Shown piece after piece: positions 51,964 through 61,551 of a DNA stretch of 63,812 nucleotides. The translations under genes were made by a program, and so were the position numbers. Positions within the stretch are counted from its first letter, which is position 1. Each line of letters starts with the position of its first letter. Under the pieces are notes generated by a model, which searched no databases, had not been told where the DNA came from, and was given only the letters and a program-made list of their open reading frames with translations. The stretch comes from Clostridia bacterium (GTDB lineage: Bacteria > Bacillota > Clostridia > Oscillospirales > Butyricicoccaceae): assembly GCA_029099685.1 (NCBI GenBank), contig JAQXOO010000033.1:70623-134434 (forward strand). Reading direction: 5' to 3'.

Positions 51964-53001
51964 ATGGCGACAGAGGAAGAGATCCGCAGGAGCATCACAG
52001 ACGCGGGGACCCAGGCGGCGGTGGCCGCGCTGGAAAAGCAGGTGGAGCAGAGCCGCAGCGCCTACGGGGCCATGAACCGGGACGCGGACGCAGCTGCGGC
52101 GGCGGGCGCCGGATATATCCAAGCCGGCATGCAGGACGCGGGGCTGGACCGGCCCATGACCGGCACGGCCGCGCTGACCATGGAAACGGCGGCCGGGGAC
52201 GCCAGAAACAGCAACGCCAGGCTGCAGCAGCTGGGCGAACAGGGAATGCGGGCCAACATCCGCTATACCCAAAACAGCGGGCAGGAGCGGGCGGAGGAGC
52301 TGGAGCGGCAGAAGGCAACACAGAAGGCGGAAACGCTGGCAAAGTACGGCGACTTTTCCGGCTACGGAGCCCTGGGATATACCCAGGAGGAAGTGCAGAG
52401 CATGAAGAACGCCTGGGACGCCCAAAACAGCAAGCCGGAGGAATACGGCGGGCTGGGCAGCTACGCCAGGACGCTTTTGGACCTGTACGAAAACAACGCG
52501 GGCTTTGACATCGGGCAGAACCTGCAGCAGGCGCTGGAAAACGGCCTGATCACCCAGAGGGACTATCAGGCGGCGCTGATCGCGGCAAGGGGCATCGTTG
52601 CCGGCAGCGGGGCGAAAAAGACGAAGGGAAGCACGGGCGGTACGGGCGGTACGGGCGGCACGGGCGGTACGGGAGACTATACCCCGGAGGAGCAGGCGGC
52701 TGCGGGCCGGGCGAAGATGCTGCCGGACGGGCGGTTTTCCGTGAGCGACCCGGGAGACTGGCGCACGCTGATGGGCTACTACAGCCGGAACGGGATGCTG
52801 TCCTCCTTCGCAAGCAAGTTCGTTTTTGAACCGGTGAACAACAGGGAACAGGTGTATGTCCCAGGATACGGAAAGATGAGCTATGAGGAGGCGGAGCGGC
52901 TGGTGGCCGAAGGCGCCGTGACGGTGACGGGACAGGACGAAAACGGGGACCCGGTATTTGCAAGGACTACGGGCGGCGGGATATACGCCGTGACGAAGTA
53001 A
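51964..53001 (+). CDS. Internal virion/ejection-type protein 2
   Basis: 345-aa protein. Residues about 120-210 repeat the module at the end of the preceding protein (LAKYGDFSGYGALGYTQEEVQSM ... LGSYARTLLDLYENN ... LQQALENGLITQRDYQAALIAA), so the two probably arose by duplication. A glycine/threonine linker (GGTGGTGGTGGTG) precedes a C-terminal domain (about 250-345). The function is unknown; the position supports a role in the particle. Confidence 0.55.
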   Translation: MATEEEIRRSITDAGTQAAVAALEKQVEQSRSAYGAMNRDADAAAAAGAGYIQAGMQDAGLDRPMTGTAALTMETAAGDARNSNARLQQLGEQGMRANIRYTQNSGQERAEELERQKATQKAETLAKYGDFSGYGALGYTQEEVQSMKNAWDAQNSKPEEYGGLGSYARTLLDLYENNAGFDIGQNLQQALENGLITQRDYQAALIAARGIVAGSGAKKTKGSTGGTGGTGGTGGTGDYTPEEQAAAGRAKMLPDGRFSVSDPGDWRTLMGYYSRNGMLSSFASKFVFEPVNNREQVYVPGYGKMSYEEAERLVAEGAVTVTGQDENGDPVFARTTGGGIYAVTK

Positions 53002-53014
53002 AGGAGGACAAGGT

Positions 53015-56000
53015 ATGGCGATGCAACTGACGGCCAGGGACCGGCTGCGGGCCCAGGCGGCGGCGGTACAGCAGCAGCAGGAGCAGACACGGCAGCAGAC
53101 GGCGCAGGAGCCCGGCATGACGGACCGGCTGCGGGAAGAGGAGGCGCTGCGGCAGGAAAACAACAGGGCCCAGGCGGCCAGAGACCGCAGAACGCCGGAC
53201 GCGGGCACGGAACAGGTGAACCGGACGCCCATGCAGGACCGGGCCAGAATGACCCGGGAGAAGTCTGCGTATCAGCTGGGGGACATCCGGAACGAGATCG
53301 GACGGGTGGGCAAGGCCGTGCAGAGCATCGGGCTGAATACCATGGGCTCGGTGCAGTTTCTGGGAGACACCCTGAAGCAGAGCCGGGACAACGCGGAAGC
53401 CTATCAGAAAAGCGGGCTGCAGGACAAGGCCAACCAGGCGCTGGAGCAGATCAGGCTGGCAAAGGCGCTGCATGGAGAAGGATCCCCGGAGCACCTGCAG
53501 GCCCAGAAGGATTATGACGACCTGCGCAGGACCATCATGCAGTGGAACAGCGAGCCCAACAAGGCGGTGAAGCAGGACACCCTGGGATACCGGATGCTGG
53601 AGGAGAGCGGCCGGCTGCAGGAGGAGGCGCTGGAGGGGACCCAAGGCGCGGGGCGCTTTTTGGGCGAGGCGGCCATTTCCATCGCGGACAACCTGGGCAC
53701 CGTGCTGGCCACCGGCGGAAACCCGGTGGCTGCCGCGACGATGATGGGCGCAAAGGCTGCGGCGGGAAAGGCCAAGGAGCTTACGGAGCGGGGCGTGAGC
53801 GCATCTGAAGCACTGGTGCGGGGCACGGTGTCCGGCGCCATCGAGGCGGCCACCGAAAAGATCCCCCTGGACAATATGCTGGACGTGGTGAAAAGCGGAG
53901 GGCAAAGCGCCCTGAAAAACATCCTGAAGCAGGCCGGGGTGGAGGGCGCTGAGGAGGGCTTCTCCTATCTGTTCAACTATCTGGCGGACAAGGCGGCCAG
54001 GGATCCTAATGCCGTGTTCAGACCGGAGGAGCTGCTGGAGCAGATCGCCTCCGGCGCGTTTTCCGGCCTGGCATTCGGCGCTGGCAGTACGGCGGTCAAC
54101 CGGATGGCAGCGGCCGAAGCGCCGGAGGTGATCGGTCAGAACTGGAAGGAGCGGAAGGCGCCGGCAGAGACCAGCCTGCACACACAGGACGGGCAGGTGC
54201 GGGGGCTGCCCATGCTCACGGAGGAGGAGCGGGAGACCGGGATCATCCGGGAGACAAAAAATGCCGCCGGGCAGAGCCAGGCGGCGGGAAAAGCAGACAT
54301 TGTAGTAAAAAACAGAGAACAGAGCAAGGGGGGAGATTTCTGGGAGCTTGATAGCGATGTGATAGAACTCAACGGAGGAACAGGAAAGAACGGAGAACCT
54401 GCCTATATCATGAACATGTGGTATAAAAACGCAGACGATCCAACGAACAAGGATAACCTTCCGAAAGGAACGACAGGAAAAGGAACAGCAGAAAAGGCGA
54501 TAAATAAGTTCATAGACTATCTCATAGAAAATGGAAGAGATGAGTTTGTCGCGATGGATCTTTCTGAAGATGCGGAAGGTTTTTTCAATCACCTTGTTGA
54601 GAAGGGCGTGCTGGAGGATCGAGGAAAGAGAACCTTCAGTTATTCGCCGAAAGATCCTCAGCGTGTGTTTGGATTTTATGAACGGGCAAGGTCAGAGAGT
54701 CATCCAAGAGAGGCAGCGCTGAGCAGCGGAGACCGGTACACTGTAACGGAAAAGCAGGAAAAGAAGGATGCGGTAAAAATATCCCAACCCGCAGGCACAC
54801 CAACGGGCGAAAGTGGATACAAACCGCAGCCTTCCAGTCAAAGAGTAGCACAGAAAGAGCCTGATGTCAAGCCGGTGGACTTTCCAATGTATGGACAGGG
54901 GGAAAACAGCCGGATTGACACAACAAAGCCCGGCAGTGCACCGCGAGTCGAAAGCGGAGACAAAACGAAATCAGCCTTGGCCGGCGGGGGTTTGGTCAAT
55001 GACCAACTTCCGCCCAGTGGCTCATCAGCTGATTTCAATGCCAATATACAGCAGGAGGGGACCGCTGTCAAGCCGGTGGACATGCCCATGCTCACGGCGG
55101 AGGAGCGGGCAAAGCAGGGGATCGGAACGGCGCTGGAGGCGAGCCTGACCGGGGCGGAGACCATGGGTCAAAAGGAACAGCGGACAGGATCTCCGCTGCC
55201 CAGCGTGGTGGAGAGCCAGCTGGAAGCGCTGGCGGCCATGATGCAGGATTATCAGGAGGACCTGATGGACACGGCGGAGACCATCCGCAAATACCAGGGC
55301 GAGGAAGCGGCGCTGGCCTTTCTCAAGCAGCAGCGGGAAGGACAGACGCAGGAAGCCGGGACAGAGCAGAACCTGCGGCCCACGCCGGAGAACAGCGGAG
55401 CCGTAACAGACGAACAGGGAAACGTGGTGGGCACAAGGGCCACACAGAAGATCGGTCTGAAGGTGGAAAGCCCCATTGCGGATATGACCGCCGTGCAGAA
55501 GGCCAGGGAAGCACAGTGGGGGCTGGACGTCACCCAGAAGCAGATCCGGGAGGCGGAGAAGCGCACAAGGGCCAGCGCTGCGGAAAAGCGCATGGCGGAG
55601 CGGATCGCGAAGGGCGAGGACAGCCTGGACAGCTTTGTCTACGGCTGGGACGGAAAGGACAACCGGAGAAGGACCGTGGTGGAGGAGCTTTCCGCCCTGT
55701 ACCGGCTGCGGGACACCTATGACGCGAAAGCGGTCAAATCCCTGGGAAAGCGGAACCGGGATATCTTTATCGACACGCTGAACCGGGAAGTGCTGAACCG
55801 GATGGACCAGGCGAAGCCGCCAAAGGCAGCAAGCCTGCACACCAACACCTGGGAGCGGAACAACCTGCGCACCTGGGGCCGGGAGCTGGGGCAGAAGGTG
55901 AACCAGCTGCTCTTTGACCCGGTGAAGCAGAACGAGGCACAGCGCATCCGGTGGCTCAATGACCAGGCGGAGGAGATGGCCTTTCTCTCTCAGCTGACGG

Positions 56001-58867
56001 AACGGGAGAACGCGGCCGTCTTTCAGATGCTGGATGATGGGAGATCCGCAGACAGCTTCGGCGGGGATGTTCGTCGGGACCTGGTGCAGAAGGCGGCGGA
56101 CAAGCTGCGGCAGAAGTACAGCGATTATTACGACGCCATCAACGATGTGCTGGTGGCCCACGGCTATGAGGAGATCGGCTTCATAAAGAACTACACGCCA
56201 CATATGCAGGAGGAGCAGATGCGCAAGGCCATGAGCATCTTTGAGCGGCTGGGCATCTCGGAGCAGGTGGCGGAGCTGCCCACGGAGCTGGCGGGGCGGA
56301 CGGACATGTTCCGGCCGGGAAAGAAATGGGATCCACATTTCCTGCACCGGACCGGGGAAAAGAGCGCCATGGACGCAGTGGGCGGCTTTTTGAGCTATGC
56401 AAACTATATGTCCGAGGTGCTGCACCACGTGGACGACATCCAGAAGCTGCGGACCTTTTCCGATCAGATCCGCTATGAATACGCGGACGAAGGGCTGCGG
56501 GCGGATTATGACACCATCCGGGAAAGCACGGACATGACCCAGGAGCAGAAGGACGCGGAGCTGGAGAAGCTGCGGGACCGGAAGGACAACAACAGCAAGA
56601 TGGGCGCCTATGTGACGGCGCTGGACAACTACACAAACATCCTGGCTGGAAAGCAGACGCAGCTGGACCGTGCCGTGGAAACGGCCATCGGCCGGAAAGG
56701 GCTGAACCTGATCCAGAAGCCCATCCAGACGCTGGTGAAGAGTTCCATCCCCGGGAACCTTTCCAGCGCCATCAACCAGACGGTGCAGCTGCCCTGGCTG
56801 ACGGCGGAAGCCGGAGAAGGAAACGTGATCCAGGCAGTCTATGAGCTGGCCAGGGGCAAGCTGAAGAAAGAGGGCTTTGTCCGGGAGAGCGACTTCCTGA
56901 CCGGGAAGCGGGGCGCGGAGGAACTGCAGAAGCTGAAGCAAAAGACCGCTGGGGAGAAGATCCTGGACGCGGCCAGCATCCCCTTTGAAGCGGTGGACGA
57001 TGCAGCCAGCCAGGTGATCGTCAGGGCTTTTTACCTGAAGAACGTCAAGGCCGGAATGGACCACAAGGCGGCGCTGCGGCAGGCGGACGCCCAGGCGGAG
57101 CGGCTGGTGGGCAGCCGGATGAAGGGGGCAAAGGCAAACATCTTCAGCGACAAGAGCCTGAAGCTGCTGACCACCTTTCAGCTGGAGGTGGCAAACCAGT
57201 ATGAGCATCTGAAGCATGACCTGCCCCAGGAGATCCGGGAGATCGAGCGGACACGGGGCAAGGGAGCCGCAGCGGCAGAAGCGTCAAAGCGCATCCTAAA
57301 AGGCAGCGTTTACGCGGCGGTGCTCAACGGCATCATCAAGAGTATCACGGGAAACGAGCCGGTAGGATTTGACATCATCGGAACGGTGTGGAATTATATC
57401 CGGGCGGGCCTGCCGGAGGATGACGAAGAAGAACAGGGCTTTGACTGGACGGCCGGCCTGGAGGATGTGCGGGACAGCGTGCTGGACGATGTGCCCTATG
57501 TTTCCACCATTGCAACGATGCTGGGATATGGAAACGGAAGGCTGCCGCTGCCGCAGGCGGATGCAACAAATATCAAGAACGGCGTCAAGAAGATCTTTTC
57601 GGCAGAGGATGACGCGGAAAAGGATGCGGGCATCCGGCAGCTGCTCACCGGTGTTTTGAAAACGGCCGCAGCGGTGACGCCCATGGGCAACCAGGTGCGC
57701 AAGACCATCGAAGGCGGAGAAACCGCCATCCGGGGCGGACGGTACAGTGCGGACGGGTCCCAGCTGCTCTATGAGGTGGAGAAAAGCCCGCAGAACATTG
57801 CACGGGGGCTTCTGTTCGGCCGGAGCGCTCTGCCGGAGACGGATGCGTATTATGAAAAGGGCGGAAAGCCTGTCCTGAGCCAGGATCAGACCGGAATGAT
57901 GGAGCAGGCGGCCGGATACGGCGTGGATCAGGGGACCTATGTCCAGTTCATCCAGGAGGCCAAAAAGCTGAAGGGTGACAAGGACGAAGCGGGAGAGACC
58001 GTTACCGGAAGCCTGGAGCGAAAGAAGATCGCGCTGCTGGACGGAATGGATCTGGATGGGCAGCAGAAGCTGAACCTGTACCTGGACAACGTGGCCAGCG
58101 ACAGCCGGAAGGAGGACGTGGAGGCACTGCAGGCGGCGGGCATGACCTGGGAGGAGATCGCGCCGGCGCTGGACACCTATCTGGGCCTGAGCGGGAGCGA
58201 GGGTTCTGCATCAGAGAAGGCAACAAAGCTGGCAGCATGGGCCGATGAGAATCTGACGGAGGACCAGGCTGCGGCCGTCAAAGACAGGCTGGACTACTGG
58301 CAGATGATGCGGGCGGAGGCGAGCACCTATGAGAAGCTGACCGAAGCCGGGATGAGCGCAGACAAAGCATCTGCGGTCTATGACCTGTATCAGAACCTGG
58401 AGCCGGAGGACGGAAAAACCACGGTGAGCGAGAGCCAGAAGCTGCGGGCTGTGGCCGGGAGCCGGGATCTAAGCGAGGAGGACAAGCGGAAGGCGGTAGC
58501 CGCCATGCTGTCTGACACGGCATTGGACAAGTTCAACACCTGCGTGAAGGCGGGGGTGAACGTCAGCAGCTATGTGGGTGTCAAGGAGTATTACGGCAGC
58601 ACATCGGCGGACAAGGACGCAAAGGGAAAGACGGTGAGCGGGTCCAAACAGAAAAAGGTCGTGGCGTACATCAACGGCCTTCCCATCAGCGAAGGGCAGA
58701 AGGACGCGCTGTACCTGGTGTACTACCAGCCCAGCGGACTGAAGGACACACCGTGGCATAACGGGATCGTGGGGCTGCCGGTTCTGCCGGAGGCGGAGAG
58801 AAAAAGCCCGCTGGAGCTGCCCAATGTGGAAGAACCAGCGTGGAAAACGGTGCTGAATTTGCCGTAA
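53015..58867 (+). CDS. Giant internal virion protein (1950 aa) with inserted domains
   Basis: Largest gene of the window. The N terminus is glutamine-rich (AVQQQQEQTRQQTAQ). Residues about 200-360 have several hydrophobic helices and alanine/glycine-rich segments that could insert in membranes. Residues about 430-560 (FWELDSDVIELNGG ... FVAMDLSEDAEGFFNHLVEKGVLED) resemble a GNAT-type fold and are AT-richer. The remaining 1300 residues are helical. Two copies of VKPVD(F/M)PM frame the end of the insert. Likely an ejected channel or polyvalent protein; no enzyme site is certain. Confidence 0.6.
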   Translation: MAMQLTARDRLRAQAAAVQQQQEQTRQQTAQEPGMTDRLREEEALRQENNRAQAARDRRTPDAGTEQVNRTPMQDRARMTREKSAYQLGDIRNEIGRVGKAVQSIGLNTMGSVQFLGDTLKQSRDNAEAYQKSGLQDKANQALEQIRLAKALHGEGSPEHLQAQKDYDDLRRTIMQWNSEPNKAVKQDTLGYRMLEESGRLQEEALEGTQGAGRFLGEAAISIADNLGTVLATGGNPVAAATMMGAKAAAGKAKELTERGVSASEALVRGTVSGAIEAATEKIPLDNMLDVVKSGGQSALKNILKQAGVEGAEEGFSYLFNYLADKAARDPNAVFRPEELLEQIASGAFSGLAFGAGSTAVNRMAAAEAPEVIGQNWKERKAPAETSLHTQDGQVRGLPMLTEEERETGIIRETKNAAGQSQAAGKADIVVKNREQSKGGDFWELDSDVIELNGGTGKNGEPAYIMNMWYKNADDPTNKDNLPKGTTGKGTAEKAINKFIDYLIENGRDEFVAMDLSEDAEGFFNHLVEKGVLEDRGKRTFSYSPKDPQRVFGFYERARSESHPREAALSSGDRYTVTEKQEKKDAVKISQPAGTPTGESGYKPQPSSQRVAQKEPDVKPVDFPMYGQGENSRIDTTKPGSAPRVESGDKTKSALAGGGLVNDQLPPSGSSADFNANIQQEGTAVKPVDMPMLTAEERAKQGIGTALEASLTGAETMGQKEQRTGSPLPSVVESQLEALAAMMQDYQEDLMDTAETIRKYQGEEAALAFLKQQREGQTQEAGTEQNLRPTPENSGAVTDEQGNVVGTRATQKIGLKVESPIADMTAVQKAREAQWGLDVTQKQIREAEKRTRASAAEKRMAERIAKGEDSLDSFVYGWDGKDNRRRTVVEELSALYRLRDTYDAKAVKSLGKRNRDIFIDTLNREVLNRMDQAKPPKAASLHTNTWERNNLRTWGRELGQKVNQLLFDPVKQNEAQRIRWLNDQAEEMAFLSQLTERENAAVFQMLDDGRSADSFGGDVRRDLVQKAADKLRQKYSDYYDAINDVLVAHGYEEIGFIKNYTPHMQEEQMRKAMSIFERLGISEQVAELPTELAGRTDMFRPGKKWDPHFLHRTGEKSAMDAVGGFLSYANYMSEVLHHVDDIQKLRTFSDQIRYEYADEGLRADYDTIRESTDMTQEQKDAELEKLRDRKDNNSKMGAYVTALDNYTNILAGKQTQLDRAVETAIGRKGLNLIQKPIQTLVKSSIPGNLSSAINQTVQLPWLTAEAGEGNVIQAVYELARGKLKKEGFVRESDFLTGKRGAEELQKLKQKTAGEKILDAASIPFEAVDDAASQVIVRAFYLKNVKAGMDHKAALRQADAQAERLVGSRMKGAKANIFSDKSLKLLTTFQLEVANQYEHLKHDLPQEIREIERTRGKGAAAAEASKRILKGSVYAAVLNGIIKSITGNEPVGFDIIGTVWNYIRAGLPEDDEEEQGFDWTAGLEDVRDSVLDDVPYVSTIATMLGYGNGRLPLPQADATNIKNGVKKIFSAEDDAEKDAGIRQLLTGVLKTAAAVTPMGNQVRKTIEGGETAIRGGRYSADGSQLLYEVEKSPQNIARGLLFGRSALPETDAYYEKGGKPVLSQDQTGMMEQAAGYGVDQGTYVQFIQEAKKLKGDKDEAGETVTGSLERKKIALLDGMDLDGQQKLNLYLDNVASDSRKEDVEALQAAGMTWEEIAPALDTYLGLSGSEGSASEKATKLAAWADENLTEDQAAAVKDRLDYWQMMRAEASTYEKLTEAGMSADKASAVYDLYQNLEPEDGKTTVSESQKLRAVAGSRDLSEEDKRKAVAAMLSDTALDKFNTCVKAGVNVSSYVGVKEYYGSTSADKDAKGKTVSGSKQKKVVAYINGLPISEGQKDALYLVYYQPSGLKDTPWHNGIVGLPVLPEAERKSPLELPNVEEPAWKTVLNLP

Positions 58868-58870
58868 TGC

Positions 58871-58887
58871 GTTCTATGACATAGAAC
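58871..58887. promoter_or_regulatory. Perfect 17-bp palindrome at the right end of the prophage
   Basis: GTTCTATGACATAGAAC: an 8-bp arm on each side of one central A, 61 bp from the right core. It could bind a dimeric regulator or accessory recombination protein. Confidence 0.55.
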
Positions 58888-58898
58888 AGGCAAAACGA

Positions 58899-58931
58899 AA
58901 CGGCGCTCCCGGAGACGGGGGCGCCGTTGTT
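58899..58931 (+). terminator. Terminator at the end of the late operon
   Basis: A 12-bp stem (58899-58910 with 58917-58928, one G-T pair), loop GGAGAC, then TGTTTC. The T run is short. It separates phage transcription from the cotJC 3' part. Confidence 0.7.
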
Positions 58932-58932
58932 T

Positions 58933-58962
58933 CTATCGCTTTATGATGTATGGCGGACCGGA
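58933..58962 (+). other. attR: phage arm and core
   Basis: Phage arm CTATCGCTTT (58933-58942) and the core GTATGGCGGACCGGA (58948-58962). The arm is the inverse of AAAGTGATAG at 23900-23909 (9 of 10), so the joined attP would be a dyad with GG in its centre (58955-58956 = 23886-23887). Confidence 0.75.
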
Positions 58963-59473
58963 CGGGGAGCTGGGCGCGTCCCTGCGCTATCTCTCCCAGC
59001 GGTATTCCATGCCCTACCGCAATGTGGCGGGTATTTTGACCGATGTGGGGACGGAGGAACTGGCCCATTTGGAAATGATCTCCGCCATGGTCTACCAGCT
59101 CACCCGCAACCTGACCGTGGAACAGATCAAGGAGCAGGGCTTCGCGCCGTATTTTGTGGATCACACCACCGGTGTCTACCCCGTAGCCGCATCCGGCCCG
59201 TCTTTCACCTGCGACTATTTCCAGTCCAAAGGCGATCCCATTACCGACCTGCACGAGGATATGGCCGCCGAGCAAAAGGCGCGCACCACCTACGACAACA
59301 TCCTGCGGCTGGTGGACGATCCGGACATATTGGATCCGATCCGATTCCTGCGGCAGCGGGAGGTCGTACATTACCAGCGCTTTGGTGAGGCGCTGAGACA
59401 CGTGCAGGATCAGCTGCACACCCGGAATTTTTATGCCTGCAACCCGTCTTTTGACAAATGCTGCGGGAACTGA
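58949..59473 (+). pseudogene. cotJC: cotJC, 3' fragment (interrupted by prophage)
   Basis: The frame from TAT 58949 continues CotJC: YGGPDGELGASLRYLSQRY to the stop at 59473, 174 codons. It has the manganese-catalase ligand motifs: Glu in DGELGASL, ELAHLEM (Glu and His), AAEQKAR (Glu) and REVVHYQRFGEAL (Glu and His). In the present arrangement it lacks a ribosome site; two phage ATG codons (58943, 58946) are in frame but have no Shine-Dalgarno sequence. There is no internal damage, so selection for function appears to continue. Confidence 0.95.
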
Positions 59474-59488
59474 GCCCGCTGAACGCGA

Positions 59489-59519
59489 CAGCACCCCGGA
59501 GTATTTCCGGGGTGCTGCT
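59489..59519 (+). terminator. Terminator after cotJC
   Basis: A 12-bp perfect stem CAGCACCCCGGA (59489-59500) with 59506-59517, loop GTATT. The T run is short. It lies between the convergent cotJC and nadE genes. Confidence 0.78.
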
Positions 59520-59527
59520 TGCATGGA

Positions 59528-61435
59528 TCACAGCTGATCCAGTTCCTCCTGCCAGGGGGTGCGGAAGGCGTCTGACGGCATACGCCATGCGCCTCTGGGG
59601 GACAGGCTCAAAGGTCCGACCATGGGTCCGTCGGGAGAACAGGATCGTTTGTACTGCTGGGTGAAGAACCGGCGGCAGCAGGTATTCAGCCAGTATTTGA
59701 TGGTATCCGCGTCATATTCCGTTCCGAAGGCCGCGCAGGCCAGCCGGAAGATCTTTTTCGGGGTAAAGCCGTAGCGCAGCAGATAATACAGGAAAAAGTC
59801 ATGGAGCGCATAAGGTCCCACCAGATCCTCGGTCTTCTGGGCGATCTGATCGGCCGCCGCGGGAAGCAGTTCGGGGGAGACGGGCGTGTCCAGGATATCA
59901 CGGAGCACAGCGGACAGCGATTCCTTGCCGCAGCTGCGGGCATACCAGTCCACGATCCGGCGGATCTGGGTCTTGGGGATGCCGGCATTGACACCGTACA
60001 TACTCATGTGGTCTCCGTTGTAGGTGGCCCAGCCCAGAGCCAGCTCGCTGAAATCGCCGGTACCCACCACGATGCCGCCCAGGTCATTGGACAGGTCCAT
60101 CAGCACCTGGGTTCGCTCCCGGGCCTGGGCGTTTTCAAAGGCCACGTTGTGACTGTCGGGATCATGTCCGATATCCTGAAAATGCTGGGTGACGGCCGCG
60201 TCGATGGGAACGCAGCGCAGGCTCAGACCCAGCTCCTCGCACAGGATCTGCGCATTGTTTCGGGTCCGGCTGGAGGTGCCGAAGCACGGCATGGTGACGG
60301 CCACCACGCCCTCGGGCCCTTTGCCCAGCAGCCTCATGGCCTGTTCGGCCACCAGCAGAGCCAGGGTGGAATCCAGACCGCCGGACACGCCGATGACGGC
60401 GCAGGAGGCGTTGATATGCTTCAGCCGGCGGGCCAGGGCCTGGCTCTGGAGGGCAAAGATATGGGAACAGTCCTCGTCCCGGGTGGAAGCGTCGGGCATC
60501 CAGGGGTCCTGAGGAACGGCGCGGGTCAGTTCGGTCTCAAGCAGATCCATGGAAAAGGAAACGTAGGCCGCATACGCATCGGCACCCGGATAGCTGTTGG
60601 TTTTGCGCCGGTCGATGAGCAGGCGCTGGACGTCGATCTCCGCCACGGCCATGGAGGGCAGGGCAAAGGGCGCACATTCCGACAGCGTGACGCCGTCTTC
60701 CGCAATGAGCTGCTGGCCGGAAAACACCATATCCGTGGTGCTCTCGCCCATGCCGGCGTTGCACAGGATATATCCGCAGCGGCAGCGGCGGCTGTTGGCC
60801 TCCACCAGGGTGCGGTGGGCCCGGGGATAGCCTGTTCCGTCATGACTGGCGCACAGGTTGGCAATGATGGCGGCGCCGTTGCGGCACATATCCACAGAGG
60901 GCGGCGCGGGGACCCACAGATCCTCGCAGATCTCGATGCCTACCGTAAAATCCGGCAGCTCTTCGCACTGGAACAGAAGGCCCGCTTCAAAAGGCACCGG
61001 ACGGCCGCAAAGCATGACGGTCCCCTCTGCACCGGGACCGGGCTCAAACCAGCGCAGCTCCTGGAACTCATCATAATTGGGCAGGTTGCTCTTGGGAACC
61101 ACGCCCAGGATCTCGCCGCGATACAGCATGGCGGCGCAGTTGTACAGCTTGCCGAGATAGCGGATGGGCAGGCCTACCGCCAGCAGCAGGGAAAGGGACC
61201 GGGTGGCGTCCAGCAGGTCACAGAGCGCCTTCTCGGCGCTGTCCTGCAGACGTTTCTGGAAGAAAAGGTCTCCGCAGGTGTAGCCGGTGAGGGACAGCTC
61301 CGGGGTCACCAGCAGCCTGACGCCTGCTTCGGCGGCCTGCCGGGCGCAATCCGCGATGCGGGCGGCATTAAAGGCGCAATCCGCCAGATGCATTTCCGGC
61401 GCGGCGGCGGCAACTTTGATAAATCCGTCTTTCAT
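59528..61435 (-). CDS. nadE: Glutamine-dependent NAD+ synthetase
   Basis: 635-aa two-domain enzyme making NAD+ from deamido-NAD+ with ammonia from glutamine. The N-terminal nitrilase-type glutaminase domain has the triad Glu (TPELSLTG), Lys (VPKSNLPN) and Cys (GIEICEDLW). The C-terminal synthetase domain has the P-loop ATPase motif GVSGGLDSTLAL and later DISEL-type segment GDFSELALGW. The length is typical. Its promoter, TTGCGT-16-TATAAT, is at 61498-61471 on the minus strand. Confidence 0.95.
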   Translation of the reverse strand: MKDGFIKVAAAAPEMHLADCAFNAARIADCARQAAEAGVRLLVTPELSLTGYTCGDLFFQKRLQDSAEKALCDLLDATRSLSLLLAVGLPIRYLGKLYNCAAMLYRGEILGVVPKSNLPNYDEFQELRWFEPGPGAEGTVMLCGRPVPFEAGLLFQCEELPDFTVGIEICEDLWVPAPPSVDMCRNGAAIIANLCASHDGTGYPRAHRTLVEANSRRCRCGYILCNAGMGESTTDMVFSGQQLIAEDGVTLSECAPFALPSMAVAEIDVQRLLIDRRKTNSYPGADAYAAYVSFSMDLLETELTRAVPQDPWMPDASTRDEDCSHIFALQSQALARRLKHINASCAVIGVSGGLDSTLALLVAEQAMRLLGKGPEGVVAVTMPCFGTSSRTRNNAQILCEELGLSLRCVPIDAAVTQHFQDIGHDPDSHNVAFENAQARERTQVLMDLSNDLGGIVVGTGDFSELALGWATYNGDHMSMYGVNAGIPKTQIRRIVDWYARSCGKESLSAVLRDILDTPVSPELLPAAADQIAQKTEDLVGPYALHDFFLYYLLRYGFTPKKIFRLACAAFGTEYDADTIKYWLNTCCRRFFTQQYKRSCSPDGPMVGPLSLSPRGAWRMPSDAFRTPWQEELDQL

Positions 61436-61470
61436 ATGTTCGTCTCCCTTAAAAGGATTCTTATGCTCCC

Positions 61471-61498
61471 ATTATAACTTTTTCGGTGCAAAACGCAA
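61471..61498 (-). promoter_or_regulatory. Promoter of nadE
   Basis: On the minus strand: TTGCGT (61498-61493), a 16-bp spacer, and TATAAT (61476-61471), 35 bp before the start codon. Confidence 0.75.
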
Positions 61499-61525
61499 GA
61501 ACATCTGGCGGAAATCTCTGCAATA

Positions 61526-61534
61526 TGTTATGAT
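61526..61534 (+). promoter_or_regulatory. Extended -10 promoter of the radical SAM gene
   Basis: TG-T-TATGAT (61526-61534), 17 bp before the start, with no good -35 box. The start codon is close, so the leader is very short. Confidence 0.45.
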
Positions 61535-61551
61535 AGGCGGGAGGTGAGCAA

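Noticed and set aside
50064..58867. One of the large late proteins as a tape-measure protein
   Set aside because: No long uninterrupted tape-measure pattern, no tail-tube or assembly-chaperone genes before it, and a nozzle-like protein precedes them; an ejection role fits better.
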